From Membranipora membranacea (lineage: Eukaryota > Bryozoa > Gymnolaemata > Cheilostomatida > Membraniporidae), in assembly GCA_914767715.1 (NCBI GenBank), contig OU612066.1:29114283-29178282 (forward strand): a stretch of 64,000 bases of DNA, given 5' to 3'. The position numbers were made by a program, and so were the translations under genes. How positions within the stretch are numbered: the first letter of the stretch is position 1; each line of letters begins with the position of its first letter. Under the pieces are notes generated by a model. It ran no database searches. It had not been told where the DNA came from and saw nothing but the letters and a program-made list of their open reading frames with translations. Of the stretch, positions 38,373 to 51,000 are shown piece by piece.

Positions 38373-41300
38373 ATGTGTAACAACATTCTGCTTGATATTG
38401 AAACGTTATTCAGTCGATGCTTTCTGTTCACAGGTTTTAGGACTCAAATCATTCCTAGAGATGATATTAGCCATGTGAGGAGTTGGATAGAAACAAATGA
38501 GACAAACCGAATTGAGGACTACTTGGTAAAGTGCAGGGACCTGGGATGGTCGATTCTTCATCAAGTCACCCAAAGTAAAGGAGATACTACCATGGTTTGC
38601 ATGATAGAGGAAATTCACAAAACGACTGCGATGAACCCGAGCAAAAATTATCAAAACTATCGAGTAGTTGGTTTTCCTGTAGTTCATTCAAACATCTACA
38701 ATAACCAGAAAGTTCAGTTCAAGATTTCGACGAATGATTCAGTCAACCCGACACGCAGACTCGGTGTGACCTCTTTGGACTCAATCGAAGTGAAGTCTGA
38801 CGCTGATAGCCAGTCTGTTGTTATTGACTTAAAAACTGTGTCCAGTTTAGATCAGATTTCCTTCAACTCAGCCTTAGATGAGCATTCATATGGAGAAGTA
38901 GTCCTTAACAATGAGAACACAAATAACAAGGAATGGTCTTCACTGCAGATCATACGCAAACAGGACGATGCAGCAGTGGTGAACACTATCCTAGATCTGA
39001 TCCCAGAAGATGAAATCTGTGGATTCATTCAACAAGCTGACAAGCTAGGGATGACCGCATTACACTGGTCGGCCTACAATGACAACTCAACTGTTTTGGA
39101 GGAGGCAATGGATCGGATGTGTTTGGAAGATCAGGAGGAAGCGCTACTCAAGACTGACAATAAAGGATGGACAATGATGCATATGACCGCATATAGAGAT
39201 GCAGGTTCAGTCATGAAAGAACTTCAAAACAAGTTTGGAGCAGAGAGAAATATTACATGGAAAATTCTCACATGCAAGACAGAAGACGGCAAAACCCCTC
39301 TGCATGTTGCTGTAGCTGAGAAAAATGTCAAGGCGGTCATAGCACTGCTAGACTTTGCAGACGATCACCGCCATCTATATCTAGAGCAGCAGGACAGTGG
39401 TGGCAGAACTGTACAAGACTATACTTCTGAGGAATCACTACTTGGAAACTACCTTCGCCTAGCCACTGGCATAAGACAGGATTCTGTGCTTCATGGAGCT
39501 GCTAGGACCAATGATGTCAAAGCAGTGGAATTGGTTTTTGATAATCTAGGCAACACAGAGTCTGCACCAGAAATATGTCTCAGGGAGAACAAAGATGGAG
39601 TATCAGTATTACAGGCAGCTGCAGCGCATAATAGTACACATGTTTTGGAGAGCCTTGCTAGACGACTGTCAGAAGAGGAGCTCCTCGAGTATCTCCCTCT
39701 TCTCGGTAGCAATGGCCAGACTGCCTTACACATGGCTGCTATGTCCTCTAAACCTTCAGCAATCAGCACTCTGCTACGCTTCATACATCATAAGAACTGG
39801 AGCAGTTTACTAAATACCCCAAATAAAAGTGGCAAGTCTGTAAAGGATGTAGCGCCAGAGGGGGTACAAGAAATCATCAAATGTGAGTGTTTTGATATTA
39901 AAGCCAACAACAATCCTATCAAGTTGTATTATCGTTGAATTCTGTGAAAATATGCCTCATGTTGTTTTTTTGTAAAAAATTTAGGAGTTTTGTCCCTACT
40001 ATGGTGTTAGGCCATAGTAGGCCATTTGTGCCTACAAATTTAGTCCCGTTTTGCCTAAAATTTATCTGTTTTTTTTCCATTTTTCAGATCATGAGCTTTT
40101 ATCATCTGGCGGACCAGATGTGTTCTTCCAGGAAATGGAGTACAGCCTATTTCACATAAAAGGTGGAGAGGAGTTCATCGAAACTAGATACAGAGTTCTT
40201 GAAAACCGCCATGAAACCCAGCTAGGATATGTGCAAAATATGAACTACGATACAGCCATTTGTATTCTCAAAGGAGACCTTGTCCTAGCTGAACATCGTA
40301 TCACACAACTCTTACAATCTGGCGAATACCATGATCATGTACACACTGTTAGCAACCAAGGGTTTCTTAAGATGAAGAGGAACGATGAACCAGAAGAGGT
40401 ATGGGCCCTAGCTAAAAAGGTTATAGGACTTCTTACCGATGACAAGAGCAGGATAATTGCCAAAATAGACTATGCATACTGGATTGCAGAGGCAGAACGT
40501 ACAGAAGACGCCAGGAATAGAAGCTGTTCGGTTTTTGAGGCTTGCCTTCTGGAGACGCTCAATTGCCCTGAATCAGATGGATTGAGGGCACTAGGCTCTT
40601 ATTTCTACAGCAAGATTCTAATCAGGATGATGCGTGAAAAAGATCTCCGTCGCAGTAACAGATGGTACGAGGATAAGATATTAACAGTAATTCACTTATT
40701 CCTGCTGTTAGTGAATGCAGACCATAACCTCTACCTCGGGGTTCTGTGGCTGTGGATTGCAGAGTTACAGTGCAAGTTCATCAAAAAGAAAGCAGGTGAA
40801 CAACTACGCAGAGGTCTGGCTCTGCTAAACGAAAATGAGCCCCAGGTTTTTGTGGACACTCAACCTGCTACCTGTCTTCATAAAGCTAGTTGGCTTAGGA
40901 ACAATTATGAACATGACCCCAAATTTATTATGAGGATAGCAAGGAACTGCCTAGAACTAGCAGACCAAGTAGATGACAGGGAACAGAGAGGTTTTTGGTT
41001 GAGACAAGCTTTGAAATACAGTGAGGAATGTGAAGGGAGCAATGATAACACTTTTATGATGTGTCTTATCACCAGCATAAGGGCCAGGATATCTTTGTGG
41101 GCGATGGACTACTTCTTTGGTTCAAAGTACAAGGTGCATCGATGTTTCAAAGCAAGGACAGGAAAGGTCTTGCGTAAGTTTACAATAGAATTAAACACAG
41201 TGAAGTAAATTGAACGCAGATACCACAGCTTGAGAAATTAGATATCAAATCAGGTGTTTGGTATCATTTTTTAACTGGAGAGATAAATCCGCCATAGTTT

Positions 41301-41960
41301 TTTCCAATGCGCTTCCTCCGCTTGATCATTCTTATAACTTCGACGCCAATCTTTCAGATCTTTAAATGTAACTGACTATAACTCAAAACAGCTCATTTCA
41401 GTACTAATGTAAAAATTTCAATCAATGAAGCTGGCTGTAATAATGTAATATCCAATCAAATTTGCACCGTCATATTTCGAATAGGTGAAACAGATTATAA
41501 CGAAGCCTGCAGGTTTGTGGAAGAGGAATATTACTGCATTAGCCTTCGTGATGACCTCATCACCTGTCAATACCTCAAGAAAGCTCGAGATAATCTAGTC
41601 AAGCTGGTCACCGAGCACAAAGATGGATGGAAGTTTCGTGGAGCAACCCTGGGTAGAGTCAAGTATATTCTTGGGGACCCAATTGAGGAGGTTCTAGAGT
41701 GTTTCCAGACAGCTGTCAACAAGATGGAAAAGCCTAAAGATGAACTCCTAACCTATCAACAGTATGGCTTGTTTTATGAAATCTTAGGCCAGAATCACCC
41801 GAAGTATCCAAGAGCTTTAGAGGATGCAGATCGTTATCACACAATGGCAATAGAAGTTTATAACCACAACAAACGTAATGCAGGATGGCCATCCATCGCC
41901 TTCCACAGTAAGAGATGCCTCAGAGAGAAACAACTCTATAGACAGACATCAGGATGGTAG
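38373..41960 (+). CDS. Ankyrin/TPR-repeat protein, copy 2 (intact)
   Basis: Three exons, 38373-39882, 40088-41173 and 41485-41960, with the same phase-1 junctions as copy 1 and a total of 1,023 codons plus stop. The ankyrin exon is nearly identical to copy 1 (about 16 residue changes by hand count, denser toward its 3' end). The TPR exons diverge steadily: the last exon is only about two-thirds identical. The acceptor before exon 3 differs (TTTCGAATAG) and changes the joining codon. The start has the same caveat as copy 1. Upstream, an alternative frame from 38,284 reads MVGLTKDIYHYNC and continues hydrophobically for about 30 residues; copy 1 has a TAA in that frame. It probably acts in the same way as copy 1, with a diversified C-terminal surface. 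Confidence 0.82.
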
Positions 41961-42604
41961 GTATCATACAAACTCAAACGTGAAATACATAATAACTGCG
42001 AAAAAAACCGACAGCTTCCTGCTGCTATTTTAAATTATCTCAGCTAGAAAAAGCACATGTTCTAATATTATATAGATGTATTTTTGTATCATGAGATATT
42101 GTTGATGAGACAATGTTGTCTTTGGCTTGGTTGACTTTTACTAAAGACAATACAGATTCTCCCTAACAAAATCTCAAATCATTCATGTAAGCCATAAAAA
42201 GCCACATTTTTAGTGCATCAACTTTTTTACTTCTTAATACCTGCATTTCTATTCTTTATTTTCTCCATCGGATAGTAAAGTTTTGATTCGATAATCTCAT
42301 TACCGGCAGCCTGTATTTCCGAATTTTATACCTTTGTGTATTGCCGTATAGTTTACACACGGAGGTTTACTCCTTGGTTTACACACACTTTTATGATTAT
42401 TCAAATAGCATTTTTTATCTTTGTTTCTGGACTAAAGTCCCTGGACTTATTCACTACCAGAATGAATGTAATTATGGATTTCACTAATTATTAATGACAG
42501 TTATTGGTTATTCTTGGTTATCATTAACAACTTTCAACTACTCAGCTTTACTGCAGTTCTTTAGTGAATTTATTGATTAACGCATTGCATAGTATAGTAT
42601 GGCA
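41961..42604. other. Spacer, no gene recognised
   Basis: AT-rich spacer after ankyrin/TPR copy 2. It does not resemble the spacer after copy 1 until about 42,605, where XPO6 3' sequence starts. Confidence 0.5.
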
Positions 42605-43072
42605 TAGTATTCATAGTGAATTTCAAACTTTTTTTGTAAACAAAATTGAACAAAAATCTGCTGCTTGTAGGTTGCTAACAGGAATCGCTATCAATCCCCT
42701 CAAATATTTCATAAATGGCAGCGGCGGCATGCATATACTGATACTCTTACAGAAACGCAGTTGGGTTAATACTCAGATATGGGTTCTGGTTCTTTCTGAC
42801 TAAGATCGATAGTACCTGTTGGCAGGCTGGCGTTGATGATAGCGTAATAACGCAAGTCATTTATCGTTCTCTCTATATCCCGTGTGAAGGATGGTAGATC
42901 CTGAACAAAAGAATTGAAATAAAATGTGAATATAACGGTAGTATACCAATACTGACTTGGGAAGAACTGGAATCCCAATCTTCTACAGACTAGTGGTATT
43001 GCAAAGATTCCCCATATATGTTGGTCTACCTAGTCCTACCCATGTTCGGTGAACAGAACATTTAGGCAAAAT
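42605..43072 (-). pseudogene. Duplicated XPO6 last exon (fragment C')
   Basis: Nearly identical to 44,916-45,384. It holds the XPO6 terminal exon (42903-42775), which is open and reads DLPSFTRDIERTINDLRYYA, ending KEPEPISEY and a stop. The fragment stops abruptly inside the intron before exon 24, where ankyrin/TPR copy 3 begins. An isolated last exon has no independent function. It differs from the functional exon by a few residues, such as PTGT instead of PPGT. Confidence 0.88.
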
Positions 43073-44333
43073 GAACATGACCCCAAATTTATTATGAGGA
43101 TAGCAAAGAACTGTTTGGACAGAGCCTACCTAACAAAAGACATGGTGCAGCGGGAGTTCTGGTACAAGAAGGCCTTAAAGTTCAGCGAGGAATGCGAAGG
43201 GAGCAATGGTAACACTTTCATGATGTGTCTAAACACCAGCGTTACGGCAAGGATAAGCTTGTGGGCAATGGACTATTTTTCTGGTTCAAAGTACAAGGTA
43301 TTACAGTGTTTCGAAGCTAGGACCGGAAAACCATTGCGTAAGTTTTGAGTATTGACTTGGTGAAAGAGAGGGCAACATAGTTTTCATTATGTCTACAACA
43401 TATACAAATATGTCAGTAAAAGTTCAGAGACAATTCACAACTGAATTGTGAACACCACCATCAGATAGTGTATGGCATTGTATTTATAACCTGGGAGACA
43501 TGTTAGCATGATATCAGGCCTTGAGCAGCAATCACAATTTTTTGCTGGTGGAAAGAGTGCTTTCCAGAAGGGAAAGTAACGCTCATTCTCTGCATTATGA
43601 TGTCACAGTCTCCCGGATGTGCTTACAAGAAACAGTCACTTCCGGGAGACTGTGACATCATAATGCAGAGAATGAGAGTTACTTTCCCTTATGGAAGGCA
43701 CTCTTTTCACCATCAATAATTCATCCCAAGTAGAGCAATGAATTTTTTTAATACCATGCAAATCTGACACAACTTTATCACAAGTAACTGGCCGACTATA
43801 ACCTGCTTTGGTCTTTGGGTAGTCTTTGATCAAGCTTCACTATTATTTTCTACAGATGAAAACAATTATAAGACAGCTTGGCAGTTTATTGAAGAGGAAT
43901 ATTACTGTATCAGTGTCCGCGATGATCCGATCACTCGACAGTACCTAGGGAAAGCAAAGGAGGATCTTCTGAAACTGGTGAACAATCACAATGTTGGATC
44001 AAAGTTTCGTCGAGCAACTCTAGGCAGAGTGATGTACATTTTAGGAGACCCAATAAAGGAGGTTTTAGAGTGCTTTGATACAGCTATCAGCAAGGCCGAA
44101 CACCCCAAAGATAAGATAATAGCCTATCAACAGTATGGCTTGTTTTATGAAATCTTAGGCCAAGACGACCCGAGTATCCGAATGCTTTAGATGATGCCAA
44201 ACATTATCACACAATGGCTATGAAAGTGTATGATGGCAACCGCGGAAATGCAAGAAGAAGGCCATTAATCGCAATACGCAGCAAAGGATGCCTCAAAGAC
44301 AAACAATTATATAAGCCGACAGGAGAGTGGTAA
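43073..44333 (+). pseudogene. Ankyrin/TPR copy 3, truncated and frameshifted
   Basis: Keeps only the 3' end of exon 2 (43073-43337) and exon 3 (43856-44333); the ankyrin exon is missing. Exon 3 reads normally (EEEYYCISVRDDP, LGDPIKEVLECFDTAISKAE) until a 1-nt loss near 44,163, after which it stops at TAG about 44,190. Without the loss the frame would run to TAA 44331-44333. The first ~40 bp match copy 2, the rest matches copy 1, so the fragment is a mosaic. The intron carries a foldback element not present in copies 1 and 2. Confidence 0.9.
43546..43712. mobile_element. Foldback MITE, 72-bp near-perfect arms
   Basis: Left arm 43546-43617 and right arm 43641-43712 are near-perfect reverse complements around a 23-bp loop. 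The arms start TGGTGGAAAGAGTGC and meet at TCTCCCGGA/TCCGGGAGA. The element lies in the intron of ankyrin/TPR copy 3 and is absent from the same intron of copies 1 and 2. No clear target duplication was seen. A transcript would form a long hairpin. Confidence 0.88.
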
Positions 44334-45080
44334 TCGTTTGATAAAAACAGAAAAACAACTCAAACACAGATCACCTCGACAATTGTCATAACACTTGTTG
44401 CAGTGTTAGATCTATCTGTTAGACCAATGCTCCTCGCTTCTCTCAAAACTAATAAACTATAACAAAGAGAAGCTACTCTACACGCCCCTACTGTTTCTGT
44501 AGATCAAGGTTCTCAAAATTGATGCACAGGGTCGTCCTTGCTGAACAGAACAATTAATAATGCATCACACTTAATTTTTTGACGTCATTATTTTGACTAG
44601 GTGTAAATATACTAACTCCGCCTACATTTATAGTTTATGGGAATGAAGAAAACTTTGATGATCAGAATACATCTATCTAACAATCAATAGGATCACAATT
44701 TATCAATGTATAATGTATTTGAACTGGGTATAGAAATGAAATAATTGGAGATTTTTTACATGATTTTATCTGTCTGCACATAACTTTGAGCAACAAATTA
44801 CCCTATGATAAGCAAGCTACTATCATCCGGGCAAATCTAGGAAGAGAATTGCACAAGCGTCTCAGGGTGTAAGCGCCGAGCACCTTATCATACTTGAAAT
44901 ACAGAAAAAATGTCTGGCATAGTATTCATAGTGAATTTCAAACTTTTTTTGTAAACAAAATTGAACAAAAATCTGCTGCTTGTAGGTTGCTAACAGGAAT
45001 CGCTATCAATCCCCTCAAATATTTCATAAATGGCAGCGGCGGCATGCATATACTGATACTCTTACAGAAACGCAGTTGGG
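44334..45080. other. Convergent spacer shared with copy-1 spacer
   Basis: Homologous to 22,131-22,982 (for example TATCAATGTATAATGTATTT and TGTCTGCACATAACTTTGAG), minus the SINE. It shows that the original arrangement was ankyrin/TPR gene facing the XPO6 3' end, and that the unit was copied as a block. Confidence 0.8.
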
Positions 45081-48000
45081 TTAATACTCAGATATGGGTT
45101 CTGGTTCTTTCTGACTAAGATCGATAGTACCTGGTGGCAGGCTGGCGTTGATGATAGCGTAATAACGCAAATCATTTATCATTCTCTGTATATCCTGTGT
45201 GAAGGATGGTAGATCCTGAACAAAAGAATTGAAATAAAATGTGAATATAACGGTAGTATACCACTACTGACTTGGGAAGAACTTGAATCCCAATCTTCTA
45301 CAGACTAGTGGTATTGCAAAGATTCCCCATATATGTTGGTCTACCTAGTCCTACCCATGTACGGTGAACAGAACATTTAGGCAAAATCAGCTTTGCACTC
45401 ATTCGAAAGAACCAGAGGCATGACCAATATGAGCGCTGCAATCAATGATTGTTTTGAGAGGTCTATTACAAACCTTGTGATGAGGGTTGAGATTATCATG
45501 TAGCGTTTGCTTCTGGTGGTAATCTATAGTGTTCACCTGCTTAAGAAAGTCTAATATAAACGTTTTATAAAACATGGAGAAATCAACGGCGGCCATGTTG
45601 TACACAGCGGCTACTATATCTTCTTGTAACAGATCATGTGACTTCACAACCAGAGCTTGTAACAGAACATTCAGGAACTGTGACATCATCGTCTCCAAAA
45701 ATACAGTCTGTAATAGTAAAAGAGGATAATAATAATAATTAAGTTTATTTATGAAACGCTTAATAAAATTGTTTGAAACAATGATTTCTTAACTTTGTAC
45801 ATGTGATAAAATGTTAAAATAGAAACATATACATGTACATTGAAATAAGCCTGTGGCTGGTAAATAAATAAAATGGATTAAAATTTTTATCATTTAATAA
45901 TTAATGAGATGCACAATATATGATAGTGTTTGGACATCGGACACTCTTTTCATGTGAAATATATGCGGTTCAAGACCCCTCACAATACTATAAGTGTGTG
46001 ATGGCCAAATCATGCTGGTTAAAAAACTCAACACTGTCCGAAGACTGAGAAATAGGGGCGCCTTAGGGAATGGCGGCCAAATTCGGCACTAATTTGCACT
46101 TATTTTGTAGGCAAGTCAGAGCACACCTAGGGCACAGTGTACAGTAGTCAGTAGAATACAGCCGGACTCGAAACCAGAACTCAAAAGTGAGGGCAGGCGC
46201 TCTAACCAACTAAGCTAGTTCCCACTCCTGGTAAGCAGTATAACTCCCAGGGATAAACTTCAGGTCATACCCAATCCTGACCTGACATTTTCCCTGCCAT
46301 GAAGACCAACTGAAGCAAGGCCGGGAGGTTATCCTTGGAGGGACTGCATTGAGTCAATAATACTTGAGATGACTGGCAGTTCGGACATGGTCAAAGATAA
46401 ATAATATCACTCCGAGCAAATTCTAGAAATGCTGCGTATACTATTTTTGATGGATACAAACCTTTGTGTAGAGATTCCATTTCTTATGGAGTTTCTCTAA
46501 TGCCTCCAGGTTGTGTTTGAATATTGTGATGTCTGGCTGGAGGAAACTTTGACCAAACGCCTACAAAAGATAAAAACATAAAACGGTATGAGATTTAAAT
46601 CTATAGCGTTGCCTTCAGCTGAAGGATACATCGTTAGCATCAACTGACAAAGATTATTGGTGAATTTCCATTGCAAAATGTTTAATACAAACCATTTTGA
46701 TTATTGGACATCAGGGGTATTCACAGTAAGTTTCTACAAGAGTCTAATACATGTACAAAGGCGCACTAAGGTTATGATACCAACGTTGACAAATTCAGAC
46801 ATTTTATCATTGGAAGGCTCTTCAAACAATGACTCTGTATCAAAACATATCGACATCCAATAACCATACAAATGGTTTTTTTCCCATGGACAACAAGTTA
46901 GTAGGAACACTTACATGTAGAATACTGACGAATTCCTGTTGATGTGTAAGTGGCTCAGCGGGGTTCACAGAACCAAACGTTTTTATGACTGGTGATTTGT
47001 AGAAATATTTCCAGTTATTATCCATGAGTTCGAATAGCAGTTCATACAGAGATAGCTTGATATCAGGACTAGGTTTCTAAAACAGAGAACGCACACAGAA
47101 CCGACATCATGGAGTTTTCATATGATGTTAGTCATGCGGAGTATAATTGGATGTTACTATGTTAACCTGGTAATCTTGTACCAGAAATACCCTTATTATT
47201 GTAATATGGGAGCCTAAATTTAAAATTAACGATTTGGAAGTGTATAAATGAAGAATTCATGTACCACTGAGAAACGATTTGGAGTTAAAGAGTTGTCTTT
47301 CCGAAAAAAACAGAAAACTGTGACCGGTGAGATAGTAAATTAAACACAACTAGATTTACTATACCTTCACTCAGCTATTTCTACATGGTACTTACAGGGG
47401 CGACAATAGGGTAGATATGATCCATACATATAGATATAATCTTAGGTAGAAGTTTCCTGAAGGCCGACGCCTGCTCCTGTACAATTAGCTCAAGCATCTT
47501 CAAAAAACTACAAACAAATGTCATGTCAATGCAAGGATTCATGATTTTTTAATAAGCTGACGACAGATTTCACCAATTTTTGAAACAGGTGGAGTAAATA
47601 AAGAAATCAGATCACGATTGGGCATGTTAAATGATTCACGTCTTGCTATTTTCAGGAATACCAAGAAAAATCAGGTCCTAGACTATAATATAGCCTACAG
47701 ATATTATCTACAACATTTATGCCACATGTTGTGCATAGTGCATGATGGAGCAGCACAAAATGTGGTAAATTATGTCACCGTATCAATAACTTACCTCTCA
47801 ATAACTTTGTAGGCTGTTTTGTTGTTTTGGCTCAGTATTTCCACTATTCTCTCCCTGTTATATAAAAATATATAAATTAATAAAAAATGAGGCAAGAAAA
47901 AATACCATTGTATCTATATTCCATCTGTAATATAAGGCCATAATGTATAATTGTGTGCATTATGCATGTTATAGAATACACCATTTTGAAGGCTAGCCTC

Positions 48001-51000
48001 TGACCATTTCTGAGGATATGAGGATTGAATTTGAAAAAAGAGTTTTGCTACATCCCTTCTCCCCATTTGCAGGAGCAAATACTACATCACAACTTCCCAT
48101 GCAGCAAGAAAACATGCTGTTTCCGTCTTACACCTCCCTACACCCCTCCACCAATAATCAAGCATGGCTTCCCGCTGTTATGACAACGGCTTACAATTAT
48201 GCACAATTGTATGTACAGATGTGTATTGAATAATTTTAATAAAACAAATGTTTTATAAACATATACTGGATATGGTGACCAGATTACACGTACGAGCTTA
48301 CCTTGTGAAGAGCTCTAGGAAGGTTTGTATGGTTTGTTCTGTAAAGCTGATTCCCATCTGAACTCTCAAACATTGTACTAATATCAAAAAGAAATCTACT
48401 ATCTTCTCCAATACGTCTGTAAACAAAAACATACACAACGCGATACAAACAGTGACATAACAAAATCGGATCCTAATATCACCTCAGATATTTTTTATCC
48501 TCCATATTTCTTGAGCAGAGAACATCATATGCTTGTGCAGGGTTAGTAGGTCGCATTCTGTCAACCAACATTCAAATGTTCACAGTTTTGACATTTTCCT
48601 TCCTGACACATCTAGGGTGGCAGTGACAGTTTTGAAAATGACATCCTCACTAAAAGGACTTAGTTTCGGGTAGCAAAAGCAACGCCTGGGTTATTTACCA
48701 TTATCACCAATGAGTCTGAATTCGGAGTTGTTCCCCCTCTAATTGTTAGAGCTGGGACGACATTACTAACCTGACTGAGATATATACACAGAGAATAATT
48801 GTAGAGAAAGCTCAATATATTCTGTTATAGACTGGTACATGATCTCTTTAGTTTTCTTTGTCTCCTCTTTGATAGATGAGACTAAGTGATGCAGAGAGTT
48901 CAATGTTGTGACTACAACTGTTTTAGCTGTAATTAAAAGATATGAGTTTATCAATATCATAAAATTTTTCTGTTTACTATATTCAGTCTTCTTTTGTATA
49001 TCACATAATTATTAAATATGTGTCACAGTCGCAGAAAGCAGGGATAAGCAGGGATTATCCAATTCGTTATATGAGAGGTTAAAGTTAGAAAACTTATTTT
49101 TGTTTCAGTTTCTCACTTTTTAGGAAACCATCTACTAGAACCAATAAGATGTGATCTTTCAGAATCTGCAATCAGATTGGTTAAAAAAATTACATTACAA
49201 AATAAAGTACAGTTATGCTGTAGTATGTTGGAAAGGCCGATGTCTGGAAGACATGCCCCAAGACAGCTATGGGAGTTGTATAACAAAAGGCCTTTTGTTT
49301 GGTGAACAAAGGAGTGCAATGGCAGGCAAAGTTTACTTGTCTGAATACATGTTGGGTGTGTGTGATCGAAGGCTGGGGAACGTGTATGCTAGCCTCAGTT
49401 CTCCACTTTGCTTCACTCATTTGTGGGTATACACAATCGACCCGCTGCTACAATATGTAGGAGCCACTGGTAAAGGGTATTTTACAACTGTACTTTATTT
49501 CTTAATGTAACAGAAGCCATCCTATTATTGGCTAGATTGATTGACTGAATGATAGTTTGACTGATAAATTGAAAACTTTGAAGCTCCTTTTCTCAGATAG
49601 ACCATATGGTACATTTTGCCAAAGTGCCCTACACCTTTTGGCTCTAATTTCAAATCAATTTGAGCAAGGAATTCAAATTATACTTTGTTAGAAAGCTCAC
49701 AAAATTCTGTACAAGATGGATGAAGAATCTCAATTATTTTGGTTTCCTACTTATCCCTGCTTTCTGAGACTGCGACACATTATTATTTGCTTTCACTTAT
49801 ATCACTTATCGCTTATAGCACTTAACTGCAAGACTTTGAACCTCATCAGATCAGATCCTAGAGCATATAATAATCAGTAGCAAGTTTGTATCAACCAGTT
49901 GTATCACTACTATGGTAATATAATGATTCCGAACATAAACCATGACAACCTCTGTCCGCCAAACAATATAGATCTCAATATTCAGTATAAGAAATTCTAA
50001 AGCACAGGAGCTGACAACGATGGCAATCTTCATACCTCGAGCTTGTTATTGAGCTTGAGCCTGTCATGATATACTTTTCAACATATTTCAAAATTATTCA
50101 AGTCCAGAAAAGCGGCCAAGTCATACCTTGCTGGGCATCAGCAGAGTTGCTGGTTAGAGTAGCAGGTGAGACATTCTTCAGCATGAGATATAGAGGATGT
50201 AGTGATGCTATGAAAGCTGCATGATTAGATGTTCTCATATCCCACTTCTGTTCAGAGTCAGGTAACGCCGGCCATCTTAGTATTAGGTAACTAGAGAGAG
50301 CACTGCGTAACTGAGCTGATAACTGTGTGATAACATAACAAAGGAGATGAATAAGTATAACTGATAAAACTTAGTTGTTGTTAGAAAAATTATAGTGGCT
50401 TAGAGATTGTATTGGTTTGATGAAGAGTAAAGTTTATTTAACTTACACTGGAGATGAACCATCTATATTTTAATAAGGAATCAGGGTGATAAGGGAAAAC
50501 ATTTTAGAATCTCATTTTTTCCAGGTAATGTACCGTTCCCTTTCGAGCTGATTATGCTTTCAGCTGAAGAATTCTTTCACCCAAACACACTTACCTTTGG
50601 AGGGAAGGAAGCGGCAAAGCCTTCACTGACTTTCTTATACAACTCTTGAATGCAGTGTACATCATATAAGTATACAGGCTTGACTTGTGTTAGGATCGAT
50701 GTTAGCACATTCACCGACCATTCCAGTATCTTAGCTGGCACCTAAATATACAATATCATGTTGAAAACAAAGGAGTAACATCATGTTAAGGAGTATCCCA
50801 AAATTCAGTTTTCCGGGATTCTCAGGGTGACAAGTTCAAACAGCTAGAATATCTCGTTTGAAATGGTGGGAAAGGAACATTGCATCGAGGTATAGCAGTC
50901 AAAGGTCTTATACAGAATTAAAGAGTTACAAATTTTGCCTGATACCAAATTCATTCATTTTAAACTCTCTGATATCACCAAAACTTTCTTTGCTGAGCAG

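Noticed and set aside
27646-49319. 68-codon frame conserved in three XPO6 intron copies (27,646, 32,577, 49,113)
   Set aside because: It lies inside a MITE that is present in all three copies. Similarity reflects recent duplication and no protein motif was seen.
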